DNA of 64,000 nucleotides, from positions 62,001 through 126,000 of the forward strand of contig JANTQF010000070.1 in the NCBI GenBank assembly GCA_032988165.1, written 5' to 3'. The position numbers and the translations under genes were made by a program. The notes beneath the pieces were generated by a model. That model was not told where the DNA came from. It did no database searches and worked only from the letters and a program-made list of their open reading frames with translations. Positions 10,427 through 22,144 of this stretch are shown here, one piece after another (position 1 is the first letter of the stretch; each line of letters begins with the position of its first letter). Source of the stretch: Emmonsiellopsis sp. PD_33. Its lineage: Eukaryota > Ascomycota > Eurotiomycetes > Onygenales > Ajellomycetaceae.

Positions 10427-13132
10427 ATGTCAAACCATTGAAATCAGTGTGCCCTGGCCCTGAAGCCTACCAACTCCCTCACCTTGGTTGAACATGGGAA
10501 GAGAAAGTTGTCAACTACCAAGAAGATTCAGGAGTATATTGATACCCTTGACAAGCACCCATATCCATACTACAAGATCCAGTGTGAAATTGCCAATCTG
10601 ATCATGAGCAGACATGAGGATAGGGAGGATGAGGTGGCTGCATATTTTGAGTGGATGAAGGAGGATGAGGCCTGGCAGGCAGTAATGTCTGAGGCTGACT
10701 TCCATCACCAGACTGTTGAGATCAGTTATGTGGCAGAGACAGTCAGAATTCATCAAAACCATACCTGGGAGGGGTATAAAGTTTGTGTGGAGCACTGAGG
10801 AAAGGATTTCACTGATGAATTCTGGCTGATGCTGAAGAAGGAGAAATGATGCTAGTATACAGTAACCCTCACAAGACATTATGACTATCCATCTGCAGTG
10901 GGGAGGATCAACCAGGCAATGTGGATTCAGCTGTCTCAGAATCCTGGGAGAGGCTTGAAGCTTCACAAGGAACTGATGCTTTCTGACCTTGAAAATGCCT
11001 TCAAGCCAGATTTTGTTAGCCCTGAGTTGAATATAGAAGCCATCCATGCTACTGGGCTTCATGTTGGTCTTGAGGGAATTCTTGCACAGAATGCCCTACT
11101 ATCTCTCCCTATACCTGCTGACTCTCACCCACTAATTCCCTTATCTCCACCCTCTCAAAATCTTCAGCCTCAGCCCCCTCCAGCTTTGCCACACAATTCC
11201 CATATGACCAGCCAAACACCTCTGCCTTCTCCTTGCCCTCCTCAGGATAATCACTGCCATTCTAGGTCTGTTCCAATGTCCCCTTCTGCTTTCTCACCTG
11301 GCACTTCTCAAAACCCTGGCCCTGATTTGCCTGCTTCTTGCCCACAACATGTCTCTGGCCAATCAGTTTCATCAATAGCCATCTCCCTGTCCAATGTCAG
11401 CCTCTCCCATTGCACCAGCCTGTCACCAGAAGAAATGGCAGAGCTTGAGAATCAAGGTGCCAACAAGGAGGATCCTGATGTTGCTGAAGCTGTTGAAAAG
11501 TGTTGGGAGACTGGCTGTTGCAGATGCATGTGCCATCAGAATGTTAAGCCTGCCTTGAAAGCTCAGCTCAACAATGCAAAGAAGCTGAATGATAGTCAGC
11601 TTGTTAAACTTCTGAATTAGCTTGCAAAGCTATCATCCCCTTTTCCTTTGTGCTACCACCATGCTGTCAATCTTGGAGGGAAAATTAGTTTGCTGACTCA
11701 GGGTTTGAACCAGGCAGCTTTGACATCCAGGCTCAAGGCTGTCATCAATAGCCACAGAAATCTTGGTCAGATTCACACTGCTAACAGCACTTTTCATTAT
11801 TTTTGCAAAGGGTGCCACCCTGCCTGCCCAGAGGATCTTCTTCAGATATATCACATGAAGCATGCTGCTCTCCCTTTCATTGCTCCACCAAACTGGGTGA
11901 GCATGTTGAAGAATCTTAACCTGGGAAGCATAAATGTAGACCTCATGCTGAATAGCTGAGGTGCAGATGGCTCTTTATCTCTTCTGATTTTCTCCTGACT
12001 CTAGATGGAGATGGCTGTGGGAAATGTGCCTGCTACATACAACACACTTGGAAAGATAGTAGCATATGAATGGGACATGTATTCATTCCATCAGCAAAAG
12101 GATCAGAAGTTGCTGGGGTGGCTCCACATAATGCTCCATGGAATCATTCAGCAGATAATTTGCCAGGACCTGGTTTACTATGCCTGGTATGTCACTCTTT
12201 GCCTGGATCACCAGATGAGGCTCATCTCCTACCCTTATTACATCAAGTTCACCAGAAAGGGGGATAGCATGTTTTTCCAGCATATTGATGTCAACATTCA
12301 GCACCTCACTGAGGAGAACCATGATGTGAATATGATCCAAGGGTCTGTCAGCATGACAAATAAGGATCATGCAAACTGCATGACTATGGTCCCTGACATG
12401 CATCACTGTGTCTCTAAGTGGAATCACCAACTTCATGGAAGGAGGTTTCTGAATGGCAGAATCATTCAGGATGTCTCCCTGCAGATGCTCACCAATTAAA
12501 ATTTGCAGGATTTCAAGACTGACTGGAAGACCATTCCTTGCAAACAGGGAGATGTGCAAATCACCATGCCACACATTCCCCATGGGAGCACAGGCCCAGC
12601 TACAATCAAGCAGAGAACAATGCTTCCATGGTTCATTAGAATCCAGGAAGATGGTGAGTCTTTGGAAGTTCCAGAGAGTAGCACATGGAAGCAGCTCTCA
12701 CAGGTGAATCAAGACCTCATTCACAGACCTGCAACACCTTCTGGCCTGCCTATTCTATATGGCAGCATTCCTTATCACTTTCCTGCCACCATGGCTGTGA
12801 TGGGTCTTGATGCACTTTCTGAAGCTTTAATTGGACATCAGTAATGGGATGATTTTTTGGTCTGGAGAGAGCAGCAGATTCTTTTTGACCTGGTGCCTGA
12901 TTGATCAGCCAAGAATTACATTCTGGCCTGATGCAAGAGAGCTGTGGGGGCCACAGTTCATACCTTCACAACTGTGATGGATGCTGAGAAACAGCTGTTC
13001 AGTTAGTAGAGTTTCTTTTACTACCACTACAATAATATTCCTCTCAATTCTATTGTCAGTGACCATATAGCTGCAGAAGGAGATGCCATCAGGATCTCAG
13101 TCCATAGTCATAAGGAGATAGATGTCAGCTAG
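10427..13132 (+). pseudogene. Third ORF (cargo) of the LTR element; C-terminal part resembles a 2OG-Fe(II) dioxygenase
   Basis: One frame (frame 2) runs from ATG 10427 to TAG 13130-13132, 902 codons with the final stop, broken by about 14 stops. It is read on the basis that 10484-10798, 10898-11620, 11648-11959, 12005-12499 and 12503-12844 are all in this frame. The N-terminal third is charged and helical-looking. The middle (11090-11400) is rich in Pro and Ser, followed by a Cys cluster (CCRCMCH, about 11515-11535) and another (FCKGCHPAC, about 11803-11829). The C-terminal third has FFQHIDVNI with H-x-D at 12281-12289, then MPHIPHG with His at 12572 and 12581, and an Arg at 12613. That is the HxD...H...R order and rough spacing of a double-stranded beta-helix dioxygenase. 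It is not part of the normal gag-pol set. A same-length copy lies at 19439-22144. Substrate unknown; a nucleic-acid (TET/JBP-like) oxygenase is only a hypothesis. Confidence 0.65.
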
Positions 13133-13137
13133 CTGAT

Positions 13138-13201
13138 CCAGCCAATCACAATTTCCTGCCCCAGAGCCAGGAAATGTTTCAGCCAATCAGAGCTCATCAT
13201 T
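13138..13201. repeat. CCAAT-rich repeat, copy 2 (after the third ORF)
   Basis: The block shares CCAGCCAATCACAATTTCCTG and CAGCCAATCAGAG with 6493-6556 and differs mainly in its middle. It begins six bases after the stop of the third ORF. It has two CCAAT pentamers where copy 1 has three. Confidence 0.7.
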
Positions 13202-14221
13202 CTGCCACAGTTGCCACCCTTGCCACCATTAGCACATGTTTGTTTTCCTCACCACATCACTCAGTCTGTTTCCTTGTGGTTTTGGTTTCTGCCCTCTCTG
13301 CTCATCTCCATGCTGTGTTTCCTCCACATTTTCCTTATTTTTCTTTTGTTTTTCTATACTCAGTGTGCTACTGCTCTGTGTTTATTTTCCTTGCTGTTTT
13401 TACTTCCCTTTCTGTGCTAGCTTGTCTGTATATATCTTGCCCTGCACCTTCTGCTCTCAATCTCATCTGCCACATTTTCCTCCTCTACTCTCTATTTCCT
13501 TGCATCCCTTCATCTTCATTGTCTGCACCACTCACCTCAATCTTCATTCACCATCTGTTGCTGGCTGCCCTGCCTGCCTAGAGCACACCTTTTCTTTCCC
13601 TCACATTGGAACCATGGATCTTATCACATATAAGATCATTAGCACAAAGCCATGCACTCACAGGCTGCCCTGCCTACCTAGGGCATGCTCTTCCTTCATT
13701 GCTGACCTGCCCATTCATTTCTCTGGGCCTCACTTCTACTCAGTAGTTTACATGTCCTAGGGCCATGCTCTGCTCTCCCCTCATCCAGAAACCTCTCATC
13801 TATCCTGTTCCAGCTCCTATCTCTATCTCTGGCCATAGAGGCCATCACCCCACAATTCCATGGTTCAAGCTGTTGATGAACCATCCTGCCTGGGCCTCTG
13901 CCTATAAATGTCAGCCACATTTACTGCAGCCCAGGAAGGGCTTTGCTGTTGCCAACTTGCCCATCCATCTCTAGGCTGCCTCCTTGCCTCAATGTGGCTG
14001 CTTTCTTGCAAACAGACAATCCAACACACAGTGCATGGCTGCTTGTTGGCTGACTTTGGGATTACATAGTCAGATTGATTTTGGGACCATATATTCAGGG
14101 CCACTGCCCTTACTGCAGAGCAGATCAATTTCAGGACAACATATTCAGAGCTGCTGTCCTTACTGTGATACTGGGCCATTCTTCTATTCACTGGGTCAGT
14201 GAATCAGGGGGAGGGGAGATA
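13202..14221 (+). other. 3' untranslated part of the LTR element with polypurine tract
   Basis: This is about 1 kb of pyrimidine-rich DNA between the third ORF and the 3' LTR, without a convincing frame. A purine run (AGGGGGAGGGGAGA, 14206-14219) lies directly before the LTR and is the likely plus-strand primer. The corresponding part of the second copy is about 60 bp shorter. Confidence 0.6.
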
Positions 14222-14540
14222 TGTGGTGGGGATCTGCCATCAGGTCAGATCAATTTTTTGCTGAGGCTTTTTGCTGCCAAGCACAGCCATGAAGATAGAT
14301 ATTTTCCTTTCATTGCAAGACTTGATCTGTTCATTTGTGGATTTCTCATGCATGTGTATGCTTCTTTGAGATAGATCTTTTGTTTCTTTTGTGTGTTGCC
14401 TTATCATTCTATTACTGTGTTATTTTGTACTATAGATTGCCAATACATTCCCCTGCTTCAACATTGATATCAATTCTTTTCTTGTGTTTGCTGCTGCCCT
14501 GTTCAGTGCTGCCTGATGCACACACCCTGTCCCCACTTCA
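14222..14540 (+). repeat. 3' LTR of the Ty3/gypsy-like element
   Basis: The LTR is 319 bp, begins TG and ends CA, and is followed by the GTAT duplication. At five sites it has CA where the 5' LTR has TG or the reverse, and at one site TG where the 5' LTR has CG. This shows decay of both strands of ancestral CG pairs. Confidence 0.95.
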
Positions 14541-14899
14541 GTATTCATTCATGTAGGTCTCCTAATTTCTAGATGTGAGGTTACAATAATAATTATCATG
14601 TAGTATGTAGGTCTCATCTCTCATTACTCATACAGTGAGTTTATTCTTAATTCTCTGAAAAATTGATCCTCACACTCAGTCTGCATCCCTCTACAAGAAA
14701 AAATGTCAGCTGTATTTTCTCTCACCCTAGAATACTATCTTCTCAAATGCCTTTAATCTTCTAGTATAATGAATTCTAGTGCTCCAAACTCTCCTCTTTA
14801 TAAGATTAGTACATTAATTTCTCTTTTATAAACTCCAACACTAATTCCACCTATCTCAGTTCCCAAAGGACTTAAGACCATCACAGTTAAGGCAAGGAT

Positions 14900-17350
14900 C
14901 TATATTATATGAAAGCAGGACAATGAGTATCAAATTCAATTTGATCAATGATGGAAACAGATAGTAACTGCAAATATAATTCAATATAGTAGTACTCACA
15001 AGAACCATCCACAGTGAAGCACAAAGTAGAGCTTTAAATCCTGAAAGTCCTTCAAGCAAGTAGCATTTCAGCAGAATAATGAACCAGCTTTACTCTGTAT
15101 TCAATGCAAGTAGATTCTTCAACACCCTCAGTATAGTAACATGAGGACCTCAGGAATGAGGAAACATTTTATTAGTAAGAAGTGCTAGAATGCTGTCTCT
15201 TCAAACAAATAGATGGATATTAAAGTAGCATTCATAAGTATAATATAAGTTAATTTATTTAGTAACAGGCTGTGGTAACAATCCTTTCATCTCAGTAAAA
15301 CCCCACACACAAGTAACTGCAAGTAGAGACACTACTATTCAACAAAGAAAACTACCAAACTCTCCTTCTCTATATCTTTCTATTAATAAACATGGCATTT
15401 TATGCCATACAGAATTTCAATCTCCAGCAGTTACTAGCATATAGCAACAGTAAAGTCAAGGCCTTCCTCTCAAAATAGACTGCCCTGCAAAAAGAGCTGA
15501 ATAACTCCTATGAAATGATGACAAAAGACCTACTCTCAGACTAAATTCCCAATATAAAGATTGCACTGGCCTTGGATGCATGAACAAGCACAAATGATTT
15601 AGCATTTCTCTGTGTTAAAGGCTACTATATCATCCAGAAATGGGAGTATATAGAGGTATTGATTAAGTTTGAGCATCTTAATGATATGCACACTGATGAC
15701 AATATGGCAGGATATGTGATGCAGTGCATATATAATATACAGATTAAAGATGATATTTTTACTCTCACAGCTGATAATACAGCAAATAATAATATATTAG
15801 TAGTATCCTTGAAGAAACATCTGTATGCAGAGGATAGAGTTTACTGGGATGCCAAGATGTATTAACTTTCTTGTGTAGCTCATATTATGTAGCTGGTAGT
15901 AAAATAACTAGTTAGAGACCTACAAATTGAGTCAATAAATAATAATGTCCCACAGACATTTCATGAGGATGATATTGATATGAGTAATAGAGGGAAGATC
16001 TCATTCAGTCATATACTCTTAAAGGTATGTAACAGTTCATGATAACAGTTCAATAGCATTTCTAATCTCTTAATTATTTGACCAGTTACACCTACTTGCT
16101 AATACCCTCTCAAGTTCTCCCCAATGAATCAAAAGCTTTCAGAAGCTCCAGTCAGAGCACATTAAGCTCCAAATGATTTAGAATGTTAAGACCTAGTGGA
16201 GCTTAATATATCTTATGTGCATTTATGTGCTGCAACTCAGGAATCTAATTCATTACTGAGTAGTGACTCAGAATAACTTCAAGCTCTACTATCTCTAGTT
16301 GAGTAATGATGAATGGCAGCTCATTATATATATTATTACCCTGCTTTATTCATTCTAGTAGGTTATCAAGGCCCTTTCAGATACAGACACGTTACTCATT
16401 CATAATACATTTTCAATCTATAATGTACTGTTCAACCACCTTAATGAATAGCTTTCTGAGGCAACCTATGAAATCTCAACCATTCAGAATAGCTTGAAGA
16501 CTGCACTGAAAGCTATATATAACAAACTAAAGAAATACTATTTAGATACTGATGCTAATAGTGGTATGAAGAAGATTTACTGTACTACTGCAGTTCTGAA
16601 CTCATATTTATAATCACTGGTCTATAATAATGAGAAATAAGAGCCAGAGATAAAAGCCCAATCATTATAGCATGTAAAGGCATACTATGAAAAATAGTAT
16701 TTACCTTATCAACCTGTAACTACTAATAATCAACTATAGGTAGGTATTTACCCTCTTTCATTTTCTTGATTTACTTAGTACTAATAACTTCCCAGGCTTA
16801 TCAATTATTTTCTACACTACATCAGCAGTCACCTTCAGTTATTCATATTAATGAATTTGATCAGTATCTAAACAACAGTCTTAGTCCAGAGGAAAATATC
16901 TTATTAGTGTAGAAGATAATTAAATCAACATATCTAACTGTTGCATTGATGGCCAGAGACATTCTATTAATTCCAATTGAGAGTATAGAGATTGAACAGC
17001 AGTTCAGTGTGAGCTATTATATTATCTCATGGGAGCAATCATCATTATCAGGAAAGACAATGCATAAGATCATGCTGATGAAGCATGCAAATGAAAGAGA
17101 GTAGCTGTGAATAAAGAAAAAGTAAAATGAGAAAAATACAGTAGAGAATGAGGCTGATGATAATAGAGAGAGTAATGATATAGATATTATAATGAGAAAG
17201 AAGAAACTTACATCTAAAGAGGAATAACTGGTAGAGGAGTATTCATTGGGATGATTCTCATGCATAAGTATAATTAGATGAAGAAGGACACAGGAAGGAA
17301 TACTGAATTTTGAGGTAGTAATTAATAACTTAGCATTCAGAGGAGGCACC
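14900..17350 (+). mobile_element. Decayed hAT-family DNA transposon
   Basis: Three hAT signatures appear in order on the plus strand. A BED-type zinc-finger-like stretch lies at about 15085-15190 (CIQCK, then TSGMRKH and KKC). The catalytic core lies at about 15550-15900 (IALALDA and TADNTANNN contain the two usual Asp positions; CVAHIM follows). The C-terminal dimerisation region lies at about 16850-17110 (ALMARDILLIPIESIEIEQQ, then SGKTMHKIMLMKHA). Many stops interrupt the frame. I could not define terminal inverted repeats or a target duplication, so the ends are approximate. The region lies right of the LTR element, and its left part may have been cut by that insertion. Confidence 0.8.
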
Positions 17351-17499
17351 TGAAATATAGTATACTAAAATCATTACCTTTAGCCATTACATCTCATATT
17401 ATTTATGTATTATATTAATATGCTATCATAGTCTCTAGGAATCTCATCATGTTAAATCCACAGGTAGAGTTAAGACAAGAAATATAATTTAATTTAGGT

Positions 17500-17825
17500 T
17501 TACACTAACACACATCATCTATCATTGCCATAATGATTAATGATAGATGATGCTTTTTTTAAACCTATACAAAATATAGGCCAGGGTTCAAACCATGCAG
17601 TAGGCTTTATTTTTTTTTTTTTTTTTTTCACATATAATGAGCTATATCATATAATTCAGGTCAGCACTAACAGCATCATCTATTATTAGCATAGTGAGTA
17701 ATCACTGTGCTAATAACTGACAATGCTTTTTTTGTAACCTCATTGAAATGTAGGCCAGGATTCAAACCATGCAGTGGGCTTTTTTTTTTTTTTTTTAGCA
17801 CATAACTACTAGGAATTTTTTAATG
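17500..17825. repeat. Two tandem fold-back / tRNA-like units
   Basis: Each unit has an inverted repeat, then a GGTTCAAACC-type box, then a long T run. Unit 1 has perfect 14-bp arms (17513-17526 and 17539-17552), the box at 17585-17594, and a T run to about 17629. Unit 2 has 26-bp imperfect arms (17672-17697 and 17702-17727) around a 4-base loop, the box at about 17758-17769, and a T run to about 17798. GGTTCAAACC resembles the pol III B box GGTTCGANNCC after CG decay, and T runs end pol III transcripts. A SINE or MITE origin is possible. Confidence 0.6.
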
Positions 17826-17830
17826 GGGTT

Positions 17831-18480
17831 AAAAACATGACATATACTAACACAATCAAAATCACACACTATAACCCAGTAGTTATTAGGGTGAGGTATC
17901 TAGCTGATCACAGACTATCTATTTAACTTCTAATGTGAGATTCTCCACCATCATCATATCAACATCTGTGAATTGAGTGGCCTTACTAGCTATTCAAGTA
18001 GCAGGGTAAGAGGGTTGTTCAGTATTCAGTCCTTGGATAGCTGTAATGCTCCTGCCTGGAACCTTTATCATGTTAATAATCCTGCATACAATTTTAATAG
18101 TAGCTTAGTAGATATGAAGTGATAAAGTATTATGAGTAGTCAAAAGATACTTTTACCTTTTTTTTTTTTTTATAGCCCATTATCTTTTCTTGTTACCTCA
18201 ACAGATCACATGATTAGGCCTAGTAGATGCTTGGCAGGATGAGAATTCTCATCTTATAAGGTGAAATCTCATATTTCATCTCATAGTCAGGATGAGTTCT
18301 CATGTTCCATCCCATAGAAAAATCAAAATCTTATGTCCTATCCCATAGAAAATTTAAAATCCCATGATTTGTCCCATCCCACAGATAAAATCCCATGAGA
18401 TGAACTATTTTTTCCCATCCCATTCTATAATACCATAGAATGGGAAATCCCATGGGAAATTCCATCCCAGTAGTAGCTTT
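17831..18480. other. AT-rich DNA ending in a CCCAT/ATGGG word cluster
   Basis: No gene was recognised. From about 18290 to 18475 the words CCCAT, TCCCAT and ATGGG recur many times, including an inverted repeat CCCATTCTAT...ATAGAATGGG near 18418-18443. The cluster could be the terminus of a degenerate transposon, but no family is evident. Confidence 0.45.
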
Positions 18481-18521
18481 ATATACAGGGTGTGATGTGT
18501 GAATGATAACTTGCATTTGAG

Positions 18522-18812
18522 ATGAAGTATATTACAGATAGTGTGATAAGTGGTATGATTAGTAGAGGAGATTTAAATGTTGAAATTAATAAGAGTATGG
18601 AGAGTGATGAAGTGGGTTTGAATTTAGTGATTAATAAAATAGTTGGTATCTTACATGATGATGCTGAGGTCTTTCTAGCAGTTAGAAGGCAGGGAGATGA
18701 TAGAGATAAAGTAACTGATGAGAAGTGTGTAAGAGAGGAGGATAATAATGAGAATAAGGGGCTATCTATAAAAAAAAAGAGAAGAGGAAGAGATAGAAAG
18801 CCTAAGGCATGA
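18522..18812 (+). other. Small open frame in AT-rich DNA, 96 codons, unrecognised
   Basis: This is an uninterrupted 96-codon frame starting MKYITDSVISG and ending in a basic tail (KKKRRGRDRKPKA) made partly by an A-rich run. The acidic middle and basic end resemble the start of a DNA-binding transposon protein, but I recognise no family. It could equally be chance in a CG-free tract, where TGA from CGA is the main source of stops. Confidence 0.2.
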
Positions 18813-18819
18813 TGGGGCA

Positions 18820-19140
18820 CAGAAGGGTGTTTTAAGAAGAAAAAGGAAGATTGATTATTAGTGTTGGGATTTTTAAATTTTAATATGAATATTTGATAGA
18901 ATGATTACTAGTTAGAATATAATGAAAATAATCCTCATATACTGACTCAAGTTAACTCAGAATTATTTGGATTGATTCTGGATGTTGTTTAATAAATATT
19001 CAGCTCAAAAGTTCTCATTGATAACTCAGATTGAGTTGAGTTTAATATATATTTAGCTTGGACTTGACTTAAAAGGTTATAGATTTATGAGTAACTTGAC
19101 TTGAAAGTATATATAATCAACTCAACTTGGACTTATCTGC
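18820..19140. other. AT-rich DNA with repeated ACTCAA/CTTGAC words
   Basis: No gene. The words CAAGTTAACTCAG, TGAGTTGAGTT, CTTGACTTGAAAG and CAACTCAACTTGG recur on both strands. The stretch abuts the 5' end of the truncated second LTR copy and marks the deletion joint. Confidence 0.4.
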
Positions 19141-19438
19141 ACTCTATGAGTGGTATGCTAGAATCTAAATGCATCTTCACATTTCTTTATAGTTTTCTTT
19201 GTTTCTTTCATTTTATAGCTATTAAAATGATAGTATGTCTTTTTTATTCTCTTATTTTGCTGGCTATAGCCACCTTTACATTTCACATTTGAAAAATTAT
19301 AAGAGCACACTTTGCTCTGTATTTCCCTCTACTTTCCTCTTATTATCATCACAGATATCTCAGTCTTACTCTTAAATTAACCTACACTAATATATGATAG
19401 TGCTATATCTATGATTTCCCTTACTTCCTTTCTATAAA

Positions 19439-22144
19439 ATATTGAATTGCTAAAATCTGCATGCTCTGGCCCTGAAGCCTACTAGCTCTCTTACCTTAGT
19501 TGAGCATGAGAAGAAAAAGTTATCAACCATTAGAAAGATTTGAGAGTATATTAATACCCTTAATAGGTGTGTAGCTTCATATTATTAAGTCCAGTGTGAA
19601 ATCATCAATCTGATCATGAGCAGGCATGAAGATAGAGAGAAAAAAATCACTATATATTTTAAATGAATGAAGAAGAATAGGGTTTAATAGATAGTAATAT
19701 CTAAAGCTGACTTCTACTATCAGATAGTAGAGATTTATTGTGTAGTAGAGACAGTTAGGATTTACTAAAATCACACTTCAGAAGAATATAAAACTTGTGT
19801 GGAATACTAGGAGAAGACTGTTACTGATGAATTCTAATTAATACTAAAGAAGAATAAATAATGTAGATGTGCAGTAACTCTTGCAAGAAATTATAACTAT
19901 CTATCTGTAGTAGAGAGAATCAATCAGGTAATGTAAATCTAGCTATATTAGAATTCTGAGAGAGATATAAAGCTTAATAAGAAACTAATGCTTTCTGACC
20001 TTAAGAATACCTCTAAGCTAGATTTTATTAACTCTATATTAAATATGAAAGCCATCTATACTACTAAGCTTCATGTTAATCTTAAGGAAATTCTTATAGT
20101 TAATACTCTATTATCTCTCTTTACTTCTACTAACCTACAGTCTCTAATTTCTTTATTTCTATCCTCTTGAAATCTTCAGCAGCAGCCTCCTCCAGCTTTA
20201 TCACATAATTCTCATATAACTAGCTAAATACCTCTATCTTCTTCTTGCTCTCCTTAAGATAATTACTATCATTCTGAATTAGTTCTCATGTTTCCTTCTA
20301 CTTTCTTATCTGATGCTTCTTAAAACTCTGACCCTGATTTGCCTGCTCCTCACCCATAATATGTCTCTAGCTAATTAGTTTCATTAATAACTATCTTTCT
20401 ATTCAATGTCAGCCTCTCCTGTTTCATCAGCCTATTACTAGAAGAAATAGTGGAGCTTGAGAATCAAGATGTTAATAAGGAGGATCCTAATGTTACTAAA
20501 GCTATTAAAAAGTGTTGGAAGACTAACTGTTATGAATGTATATATTATTAGAATGTCAAGCCTGCCTTGAAAGCTTAGCTCAATAATGTGAAGGAGCTAA
20601 ATGATAGCTAGCTTATCAAGCTTCTGAATTAGCTTATAAAGCTATTATTTTCTTTTTCTTTATGCTATTATTATGCTGTTAATTTTGGAGGAAAAATTAG
20701 TTTGCTGACTTGGGGTTTAAACTAGATAGCTTTAACATCCAGGCTTGAGGCTGTTATTAATAGTCACAGAAATCTTGATTAAATTCATACTACTAATAGC
20801 ACTTTTCATTATTTTTGCAAAGAGTGCTATCCTGCCCACCTAGAGAATCTTCTTTAGATATATTACATGAAGCATACTACCCTCCCTTTCATTACTCTGT
20901 CAAACTGAGCAAGCATGTTAAAGAACCTCAGCCTGAGAAATATAAATATAAATCTCACACTGAATGGCTGAAGTGCAGATAGCTCTTTATCTCTTCTGAT
21001 TTTCTTCTAACTCTAAATGGAGATAGCTATAAGAAATGTATCTACTACATATAATATACTTAGAAAGATAATAGCATATAAATGGAATATATACTCATTC
21101 TATCAGTAAAAAGATCAGAAGTCACTAAGGTAGCTCTGCATGATACTTCATAAAATTATTCAGCAGATAATTCATTAGAACTCAGTTTACTATACTTAGT
21201 ATATTACTCTTTACTCAGATCATCAGATAAGACTCATTTTCTATTCTTATTATACTAAGTTCATCAGAAAGGAGGATAGTATATTTTTCCAGCATATTAA
21301 TATTAACATTTAATGTCTCACTGAGGAGAATTACAATGCAAATATAATTTAAGGGTCTATTAGCATGATAAATAAGAATCATGCAAACTGCATGACTGTA
21401 ATCTCTAATATACATTACTGTATCTCTAAGTGAAATTACTGACTTCATGAAAGAAGGTTTCTAAATGGTAGAATCATTCAGAATGTCTCCTCACAGATGC
21501 TCACTAATTAAAATTTGCAGGATTTCAAAACTAGCTGGAAGACTATTTCTTACAAATAGAGAGATGTGTAAATTATCATGCTATATATTTCCCATGGGAG
21601 TATAAGCTCAGCTATAATTAAGTGGAGAATAATACTTTCATAATTTATTGAGATCTAGAAAGATAGTAAGTCTTTAGAAGTTCTAAAGAGTAATATGTAG
21701 GAGTAGCTCTTGCAGATAAATTGAGATTTTATTTATAAATTTATAATATCCTCTAGTCTGTCTGTTCTATACAGTAGCATTTCTTATTACTTTTCTATCA
21801 TTATAACTATAACAGGTTTTAATGTACTTTCTGAAGCTTTAATTAGATATTAGCAATAAAATGATTCTTTAATTTAGAGAGAGTAACAGATTTTTTTTAG
21901 TCTGATATCTAATTAACCAGCTAAGAATTACATTCTAATCTAGCATAAGAGAGTTGTAGGGGCTGCAGTTCATGCCTTTATAACTATAATAGATGCTGAG
22001 AAATAGCTATTTAATTAGTAGAGTTTCTTTTACTACTACTATAATAATATTCCTCTTGATTCTATTATTAGTAACCATGTAGCTACAGAAGAAGATACCA
22101 TTAAGATCTTAGTTCACAGCTGTAAGAAGATAGATATCAGCTAG
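19439..22144 (+). pseudogene. Third ORF of the second LTR element copy (heavily mutated)
   Basis: This aligns without net length change to 10427-13132; the start codon is now ATA and the final TAG is at 22142-22144. Protein similarity stays visible in the same frame (for example MLSDLKNTSKLDFI at 19988, against MLSDLENAFKPDF in copy 1). The His of the H-x-D pair is still readable near 21293, but the Asp position has changed to AAT (Asn). Stops are far more frequent than in copy 1, so it is inactive. Confidence 0.75.

Larger units (their letters stand above)
3046..14540 (+). mobile_element. Ty3/gypsy-like LTR retrotransposon, full length, with an extra third ORF
   Basis: The element is 11,495 bp. 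It has two 319-bp LTRs (3046-3364 and 14222-14540) that differ at about 17 sites, all transitions. A 4-bp duplication GTAT lies directly outside both ends (3042-3045 and 14541-14544). A primer-binding-like TGG starts one base after the 5' LTR and a polypurine tract precedes the 3' LTR. Inside, the order is gag and protease (frame 1), then RT, RNase H and integrase (frame 3), then a third long frame (frame 2) of about 901 codons. PR-RT-RH-IN order is the Ty3/gypsy arrangement. All frames contain stops, many of them TGA, so this copy is dead. CG is almost absent: I saw one, at 3083-3084. Confidence 0.93.

Noticed and set aside
13174..13760. Hydrophobic frames (135-174 codons) after the third ORF, looking like a membrane or envelope protein
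   Set aside because: The hydrophobicity comes from a pyrimidine-rich UTR read in two frames; no signal peptide, Cys pattern or conservation in copy 2 supports an env gene.
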